Source of the DNA: Capitella teleta
Taxonomy: Eukaryota; Annelida; Polychaeta; Capitellidae
Assembly: GCA_000328365.1 (NCBI GenBank)
Contig: KB299377.1
Coordinates: 152,647-216,646 of the forward strand
Reading direction: 5' to 3'
Length of the DNA: 64,000 nucleotides
The stretch's first letter is position 1. Every line of letters starts with the position of its first letter. Under the pieces are notes generated by a model. That model was not told the DNA's origin and did no database searches. It worked only from the letters and a program-made list of their open reading frames with translations. The translations under genes and the position numbers were made by a program. Positions 56,101 to 64,000 of the stretch are shown here, piece by piece.

Positions 56101-59100
56101 GTCCACTCATTAGCCTCATCGAAATACATCACAGGGCTTACAGATCAGGTCGGGTCGAATGATTAAAGCCCTTATGGACTCTTGAAAATTAACGTGTTTC
56201 TCACGAAGTCGACTCAGACGTTATGAATCCCTCCGATCAATAACTAGTGCAATCCTCCGATGTGCCGACTCGGGGCTATACTCCCTATATGCATGTAATG
56301 CAACAACCGTACAAGTAGGCCTTCCAGCTGCCATGTAGTCTGGTACGCATGCATGCATGTATACGTACCCCTTTATGCGATCAACTCACGTTGCTTAACA
56401 ACGACTTACAGTATTCTACTCACATTCTAGGAATGCGTTTACAGCGAGTTCTTCGATTCGTTGATTCGCCACCATTCTCCCTCCCATTGTCCATTCCACG
56501 CCCTACAACCACTCGAGAGCTCTATTCGGGTCTTTCGTGTTCACCATTTGTCTCGGTATCTTTCAACAATCGCCGCTGCAGCATTAGAACACAATCCGAG
56601 TAATCCGACCTTGGGGATCCGGATGCTCAGCAATGGGATTTTGCGGATCAAGGGGATCTTTTACGCCCCGGCATTTCAACGGTGGCTGCAGCTGGCATGC
56701 GAGTTTCGCGCTCAATCAACGCTGGCCATTGTTACTTTGCTTGTGGACTAATGCTGGGCGGGGATTTCGGCGGTAGGGAGGGAGGGAGGGAGGGGGGGTT
56801 AATTCATACAATTTGACTCACAGTCTTCTGCGGTCTTTCTTTCCATAGGCATTTGGGGGAAAGCAGGGACTGCATCGTCCGAGGCATTGACTGCGTGAGT
56901 TGTAGTCGTCAGCAGTGATTCGGGGTACTATAGGTCTAAATGCATACTTTAGAAGTCACACAAGGAAGCAGGGCGTTTGTCCGATCTGTTGTCAATAGGC
57001 CTAATTATTATGCACATAACGATCTGCCCTTCAGCTATCCCTGGGAACCGAGAATGCCAACACGGTGCACAGACCTGTGTTTCCTGCAGGCGTCATCGAA
57101 CCCAGAACCCACCCGGTGGTCCCATCGTTTATGCTATACCCTGTTACCCTCTCAGGTTCTGATTACATTTGCATATAATTGAATTTGTTTGCGTGAATCA
57201 CAAGAGGCACCTAACCCAGTCACAGCGCTTCCTCTGAAGCCAAAGACCTTTAATTCGCTTCCTCCACACATTTGCATGCAGTAATTTCAACCCTGCATGA
57301 GACTCGACATCAAAGCTGGATTTCAACGTTCACTGCTCACGGTGCTCAGATCCTCCTCCTCCTCCACCCCCTCCTCCCAGGTGAGTTCGCTCACGCGTGA
57401 AAGATGCGAATATGCCTCCGTGTATTGATCCCGCACAAGACTTCTTCTTGCGCCTCTGCGTTTTGTGTTCGTTCATCAAACGATGAATCGAAGAGAGTGC
57501 GGAGCGGCGATAACGAGACTCGCTCGCAGATCAATGTCACTCGTAGATGATCTACGAAGCGCGCTTGCTCTACTTAATCACTTCTCTGCCTTGAATTCCA
57601 TTTCAAGCGCTTTGTGATTTAAAGATGCTCTCCGCTTCTGGAATCCGCATTACACGGGTCAGTGCAAAGGATACCAACGTTTTGGCAGTTGTAATTGCAA
57701 GGTGCACCGTGCTGCACTCTGTGGGGCCGACAGGTCTGCGATTGGCATCTGGGGATTATGGTATCACTTGGCATTTGAGTCCTGAGATCGGTATTCTGAT
57801 ATTATGTTGTTGAGAGGTGTATTTTAGGTATACTATGCAGAATATACATAAACATTTATGAGTACCGTTTGCATTTCCATTGGCGATGAGGGTATACATA
57901 TAAATATTCAATGCAATACTCATCACAGTTAATGTGTAGTTGCACGTGCATCGATGTATATACAGTATACATGTGCAGTTGTGAGCCTAAATTATACAAC
58001 CTCCTCTGATGCACGTGTTTTTGTTTGCAAGCAATGCATGTACTTTCTAAACTGATATAGATAGCTATAAAACTGAAAATAAAAATATAATAAGTTTGTG
58101 CTTAATATCCATGAAGATTGTGTGCAAGAGTATAACTCACAAAACCGGCAATGAAACTGTCCAGCGGGAAAATATACACACTTTCACTGACATACATTGA
58201 ATCCAAATGTGATTCAGTCTAATTAGATTGAGATCCGCGCCAATTTTTAATTATTTCCCTGCCCATTCCTTGAAAGGGGTCGTCAAACTCGCATTCAGCG
58301 CTTTGAGAAGGGCTTTCCCATGTCACCTACCACATTTCAGGTGTGGCATCCGGTGGTGATTTAAATGCCACATCCATCGCTCATTAACCGAAGTATCAAC
58401 AATTCTGAGTTCCCTTCTTGCTCTACCAGAAATATGCGTACATTTCAATATATGAAACCACGCTCAGCATCCTGATGCAATATTTATTTTAGAGACAGGT
58501 GTCCAATCTGATTGACCCTAAGATGACCCCTAATCCCTACACCGCAAACATCAAAGGAGAACGTAGTCTTTCTGACACCCTGCGGCTCGTTTGACCACGC
58601 CCCTCAGCCCGGTTACTTTCAAAAGGGGGCGATGTTTTGCCCTCACTCAGCTGCCATGCACCGTGGCCAACGATGGAACAACACGCGCTGTGGCTTCGTT
58701 TTAAATGCTGCTCACGTGATTGATTAGTGACACGTGCGTCATATGTTGCAGGCCAATTAACCAAAGTTAGCATTTCACTTTGTGTTTTCTCGTGTTGGGC
58801 TGTGCAACACGATTCTCTCGACTGGATTAACGCTTGTGATGTAGGTAAGTCCACTCACCTATGAGAATACAGATGCACTTCCAGAATTGCGAGTAAGCCG
58901 CTGTGGTGTCTACTTTAATCGATGAGATTTTCATCACATTGGGTTCTGTTATCGAATGCTCACCCGCTGTGTATATATTGGTATATAACTTAAATCCTTG
59001 GCTCTCAATAACTTTCCACTTAAACGCTGCAATGATCGACTTAATAGACTCAGGATAATCAGCTTTATCCGCAATAAAACGTCCAGTATATGAAGCCTTT

Positions 59101-60100
59101 TATAGATTTCACACCGAATTGATTTCAAGAATTGTTGCAATCTGATTAAATGGAAGTGAGAAGACAATGATCTTAAAATATATACGCTGGGATAAATAGC
59201 CTGGAGGAAGGTTGATGCACTGTGCATGATATATACACGATAGCTAGTCTATTGCCTGCCAAGTAATTTAACTGGCCCTTCATCAAAGCAGTCAGATCTC
59301 CAGAAGCGTGACTCGTATCTCCTAGCGGCGAAATATGATCGAACAAGAAGCAAAGACGAATACTCCGCTGTTCCCTCTGCGGCATCCATCTCTCAATTTG
59401 CTCGACTGGAGGCTGACTTCTGAAGCCACAACTGCCGAGTGAAACAAGATATATTGGAGGTGCGGCACTCTCCTCTAATGAGCTATATTTCATCCACCTT
59501 TTGTTTCTCCTCCTCTATCGAAAGCAGTAATCGTGTTACTTCTATCAGCGTGAGCAGCTCGAGATTTTTCAGTCCCATACAATGTATTGCAGAAATGAGC
59601 ACGTAGGCATATTATAAATGCGTCTACAAATATATCTATATACTGTACTATGAAGATGCTGCATACCATTGCGTAACTCATAAAAAAAGAGCACGCCGTT
59701 TATGCGACTAAAAATAATAATGGCATTGCGTTACCGGGAGAGGAAGGGTAGGGGGGTGGGCTGGCTTTAGCCTCGTGGAAAGCAGGTTCGCCCTAAGGCA
59801 CGCAGCTAACCCTCTCGGCATCCGAGACACCTTGTGTCAACACGTCTGGCGCTCTGCCTTTGCACGTATATTTCTTCTTATGCGATGTCATTGTGAGCGA
59901 CTGTTCTCTTTGCAGCTTCGCAGACCATGAATTTTTCAGCCACTGAGCTGTCCAGCAGGACCCTAAAGGCCAGGACATAACACCGGACGCCACAGGAAGG
60001 AGATGGTGTGAAGTAGAGAACGCCATGCTGTTGCCTTGCTTGGATTTCTTAGTGTGCGGATCCGGTTGAAAGGGATATTCCGGATTGGGATGTGATCGTC
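53166..60100. other. Gene-poor region with simple repeats
   Basis: I see no convincing coding exon. Simple repeats: (GA)n at 53366-53396, poly(T) at 53637-53660, CAAAAA-type repeats at 54000-54080, A-rich tracts at 54680-54800 and (GGGA)n at 56775-56800. From 55.7 kb on, CpG-containing motifs become more frequent and there are CTCC-rich tracts at 57350-57380. This could be upstream regulatory DNA of the gene whose first exon lies at 60101. Open frames at 56349-56751 and 57625-57813 have no recognisable domains. Confidence 0.4.
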
Positions 60101-60194
60101 ATGGTTGGATATTGTTCTGCGTGCTTTGCGTGTGTCGTGTGTTTGGTTTTGTTGTGCGTGGAACCGGCAAATGGAGAAGAATCCGGAGTGTACG
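60101..60194 (+). CDS. First coding exon with signal peptide, gene continues beyond the window
   Basis: The ATG is in good context (GTCATGG) and opens MVGYCSACFACVVCLVLLCV, a hydrophobic signal peptide. EPANGEESGVY follows, and the exon ends in phase 1 at a GTAAGA donor (60195). The apparent cleavage is near ANG/EE. No partner exon is found in the next 3.8 kb, so the first intron is long, unlike most genes here. It is probably a secreted or membrane protein; the family cannot be told from this exon. Confidence 0.6.
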
Positions 60195-63100
60195 GTAAGA
60201 AATAATCGCCCTCAATATAAGGAAGATTGCCCTGCACTAATGGATGTGCTTCCCCGCCTCTTATTACCGCTGTGACACCATATAATCTGATAGTGCTGTT
60301 ATTCCATGTCATATATGCATTATTAACTGCTCCATATCTCCGATTTCCGTGTTGATATCGCTCGCACAAATTGCTTCCGAAGCAGTTGGCAAAATTTGAT
60401 CACGAATGGCCGATCGACAAAGATTTCCCTCGAGGCTCATAATACTTGACATAAGTGTAGAAAAAGGAAAGATGACCTGTTGTAAATTGAACAAGAAATA
60501 TATATAAATATGTCAGCGTGCATGCATTGGTCTAAACAGACGGACACTGGGTTGACTAAATGATGGAAATATGCGAAACATAACGTGATTAGGGACAGAC
60601 TAATGGACTGGGAGGTAACACTTGCATCGGTGTCATTCAATCTACGGATGCATTGTTGGCGTACGAATGTTGTATACACAGTTCCACATTGGCTCACCGA
60701 CAGGCCTATTTTTGATAAATGTCCTATTTGTTAAATCGATTTCATGAATTATATATACATGGATGCATGTACCGTTGTACATGGATACACTGTGCACGGT
60801 AGACCTATATTTAATATAGGTCTACTATATATAAATAAATAATTTGCCATGAAATGCATCAGACTGGCGAGTGCATAGGTTGCCCGTGTACAATGTATCT
60901 ATTTGAGCGGGTTGGGTTGACCACCTTGGTCCATTTCTCCGTGAATATTGCTTGGCTGACCACAATGGGCACACGCGGGGCATATGCTTCTCACGTGGCT
61001 GCAATGAACCAGGATCTCGGTGCTCGTAAATTGCGCAGAAGCAGCGACAAGTTGAGTCCCCGGGATCAAGGAGACAAGGAGACACGCTACGCGGTTTACC
61101 TCCATTGTGCGTTGATTGGAGGAACACATTTTGCATTCGAATAAATTATGCCAACACAGCGGCCATGCACATGTATATCTCATGGTCATTATGACGTCTC
61201 TCTCCTATTGATCATCTTAGTACTTGCACGCATTCCAGAGATCCGTCCTTGGAGGCCGCTTCTGTTTCTCTCATTTCATTTCCCTCCACGATCCTCGCCT
61301 ACAATCGGCGCACTTAGTGCATCGGTATTCGTCCCTGGCGATGGAGGAGCACAAAGGACTGCGCTTACTTGCAATGCAAATTCAGGAATCACTCGCTTTG
61401 TGCCCTCTTCGGCTGCATCCTTCGCTTCCCCCAGGCTTTCTCACCCCCATTTCCTTTGGCTTTATCGCCATCATTACAGAAAGGCCCCTTTACTGCACGC
61501 TATCTCCTTTCACATGCTGTAATCATACGCGATGGGAAATTGTGAAATCAAGTCACAAACGGCGATGAGATTCCTCCACAGAGCCCCTTCGATGGGATTA
61601 AAAGTGCAATGAGGCAGTGATTTTGTTTTCATCCTCTTTTTGCCTCCAGATGAACCAATTCCCACCCAATTCTAGGGTGTAGATGTATCCTAAATATCAC
61701 TATATGTTTTGCTTATTTAGTCTTTTATAAGCCAGCTAGCCATCTGCAAAGCAACTTGATCCACCCTTTATCAACGTACGTAAAACTACACGTTTTCTCA
61801 ACAATGTACATGAAGATGCAGCTGACAGAAGCCCGTCTCCCAAATCCTTCACGGCCTTCACATAATCCTCAAGAGTTTATAACTCTGCGATAAAAGGCCA
61901 ACGAGGAGGAACCCTCATCTGGAGATCTTCGCCATCCATCTTCTGCCCTGATTTCCTGAGCACATCTCACACGCCAGTGAAAGACGAGCAACGAAGCATG
62001 ATGGCTTCTACGAGAGCTAATGCTTTAATTGAATCATTGGGAATTTATCTCTGCTGGAAATCGAATTCCATTTCGTGATGGATGCGTGAATGGTCAGCTC
62101 AATAGCAGGGCTTTGGGTCACGTTCGTGCTGGGTCTATGGTCTGGTCAGTAGCACGATATCTCCGTGCGTGCGTGCGTGCGTGCGAGCGGACGAAACCTG
62201 ACAGCGTATACTTTTTTTCTGAGTTCAATTAACCTGATGGATAAATAGTACTTGGAGTTTTCCACGGAATTACGTGTCACGGTGACACGTATACGTAGAC
62301 CTGCTAAGACCCCCTCAAGGGGTTGAGGACTAATCACTTTGACAAGGACCCCCCTCCCTTTCCCCAATCCACCTGCTTCGGTACCATTTTAATATGGATA
62401 ACCATTTCCATCAGAGTTCGAAATTGGCATGATCAACAAATGAGAACCAACAATATTTCGATTCCTTAGAAAGCCCGAGCAAAGCTTCTCCGTTCCCCAG
62501 CCATTCGCAGAAAACGAAGTGCTGTTTTGCGAGGATAAAAACTGATCCATGCCAAAGTCCTCTTCTAATGAAACGGAATAAGAATGAATACTTCTATTAC
62601 TTATAATCATTTGGTCGAAACTATAGATCTTTCCTTATTTATACTAGGTGTAGTTAGGATGGGCATATTCACTATTACGGTGTATAATAATCTAGAATAC
62701 ATGTAATTAAGTATAATGATTGAAAAACGATTTGGCTATGTGGATAAAAACCTAGCACTTTTTTTATGGGCCCCGTGACACCCTAGGTGACATTGATCCA
62801 GGAGCTGTTTGATTTTTCTCTCACTTTCAATACTATTTGTTAACAGTTTGCGACCCTCTGAAATGTAAATCCCGTGATTATGCAAGTCCTTCAATATTTG
62901 GTGTGAAGAGAGGTCACCTCGCGAGAATCCAATAATTTCACAGCTCACTTCACCAATAAAGATCAAAGAGCAGATATCCACTGCTGTAAAGTTTTATTGA
63001 AGGCTGGTGAAATTAATTTCTTGTAAAATCTGCCTTCGATAAGATTAAAGAGGGACCGGCTGGCCATCTTATCTGTCATCCAACCACATGGAACCATGAG

Positions 63101-63748
63101 GGTACAATGTGCTTGTGTGTACACATTATGTATCGATTGACTGATGCCTAGAATGTAAATTCATGTGGAATATAATGAATTTGAATGATTTTGTTATTTA
63201 CTATTGTAAGACGTTGATAATTGCATGACAGTGAAACGAACAGCAAAGAAAAACATCATTCCCACACATTGCAAAGGCCTTCTATTATTGGTTGTAAAAA
63301 TGTTGTCAGACCTCCCGCGTGGAAATTATCAAATTGGTTAATGGTTAATTGGTTGTGAGGTAAAAACCAGAAAATAGCGTACTAGTTCTCTTTACAAATG
63401 ATTTCAGCCACTTGAAATACAATGTGATTCAACTTCATAACCACTCGTAATTGTCCCTTCGAGACACAATTAGCAGATATATTGCTTTTGACCCGCATTG
63501 TCCGATTCCATATTCTTCCGAAGCAGCGTTGCGTGGACAACTGGACGTCAGCGCGGTGATTGTGCTCTGTCTGCTTCGGGCGGCTGCCTCGTCTGTCTCA
63601 ATTTGTCCCTCTTCAAGAGCCGCGCACTTAGCGATGTGTCATCCTCATTTCGCACATTTTACGGTCGGCCTTGGGATGAGAGGAATTCCGAAAGGAGCAG
63701 GGTTCTTAAATGCTGTATCCCACGCCACTTTATATATATAGGCTATAC
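60195..63748. other. Probable long first intron
   Basis: No exon recognised. A GTGC tandem run is at about 62163-62186. Open frames at 60825-61568 on both strands overlap each other and lack family features. The sequence alternates AT-rich stretches with CpG-containing stretches. Confidence 0.35.
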
Positions 63749-63808
63749 CATAGAATTACTAGAATGCTTATTGGGGTCACGTGACTGGTCAGAATTGACA
63801 CCAAATTT
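63749..63808 (+). repeat. Dispersed repeat interrupted by the TTAA MITE
   Basis: This matches 48205-48264. It breaks off at the TTAA where MITE copy 3 starts. Confidence 0.6.
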
Positions 63809-64000
63809 AAAGGGAGGGAGAACTGGTTAAAAATGGACTTTGAGTCGTTATTTGATGCACCAAAAATGATTCCTATGCCTGGCCCACACAAGAAATATCA
63901 TCGCTAACGATTTCGCGGGAGATATATTGCTAACTAGGCGTGACGTCATGAGCTGTGATGAAACACAGAGTTCCCCATCTTTTACAATGGGCCTCGTCAT
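63807..64000 (+). mobile_element. TTAA-flanked MITE, copy 3, cut by the window end
   Basis: It starts TTAAAGGGAGGGAGAACTGG and follows copy 1 closely for 194 bp to the last base. The right end lies beyond the window. Confidence 0.85.

Noticed and set aside
61148-61568. Two overlapping plus-strand frames of over 110 codons
   Set aside because: They overlap in different frames, show no domain or splice structure, and fall in likely intron sequence.

Overview
This is nuclear DNA from an invertebrate animal. The genes have spliced introns and animal-type products, with AATAAA signals, tRNA-derived SINEs, LINEs, hAT, Mutator-like and TTAA-target DNA transposons, and one LTR element. Almost every host intron is about 50-65 nt long, which is unusually short for an animal that also carries so many repeats. 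A sponge or another marine invertebrate is my best guess; the phylum is not resolved from the sequence.

Layout. From 0.8 to 10.4 kb lies a nearly complete ARFGEF (BIG1/BIG2) gene of 38 visible exons, lacking only its first exon(s). An intronless FkbM-type methyltransferase-like gene follows at 11.1-12.4 kb (minus), then an intronless secreted protein with three similar domains and a PAN/apple-like tail at 13.4-14.9 kb (plus), and PIGW at 15.5-17.3 kb (minus).

From 17.5 to 39.7 kb the window is a graveyard of mobile DNA: a decayed Mutator-like transposase, a RecQ-like helicase pseudogene, a PHD-finger gene split by an LTR retrotransposon and a SINE, a two-exon hAT (ZMYM1/DUF4371-type) transposase with a second hAT element and a SINE nested in it, LINE tails, and several MITEs. 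Five copies of one SINE and three copies of one TTAA-flanked MITE tie the region together.

From 40 to 48 kb there is a compact housekeeping cluster: REX1BD (plus), BTF3 (minus) and NASP (plus). BTF3 and NASP are head to head and probably share a promoter. A damaged CR1/L2/Rex1-like LINE (49.3-51.9 kb) and a short unrecognised Ser/Pro-rich gene (52.2-53.2 kb, minus) follow. From 53.3 kb to the end I see almost no coding sequence except one convincing signal-peptide first exon at 60.1 kb, so this stretch may be upstream and intronic DNA of a gene continuing past the window.

The host genes do not form one pathway. ARFGEF acts in Golgi/endosome traffic, PIGW in GPI-anchor synthesis in the ER, BTF3 at the ribosome exit, NASP in histone H3-H4 supply, and REX1BD has no settled function.
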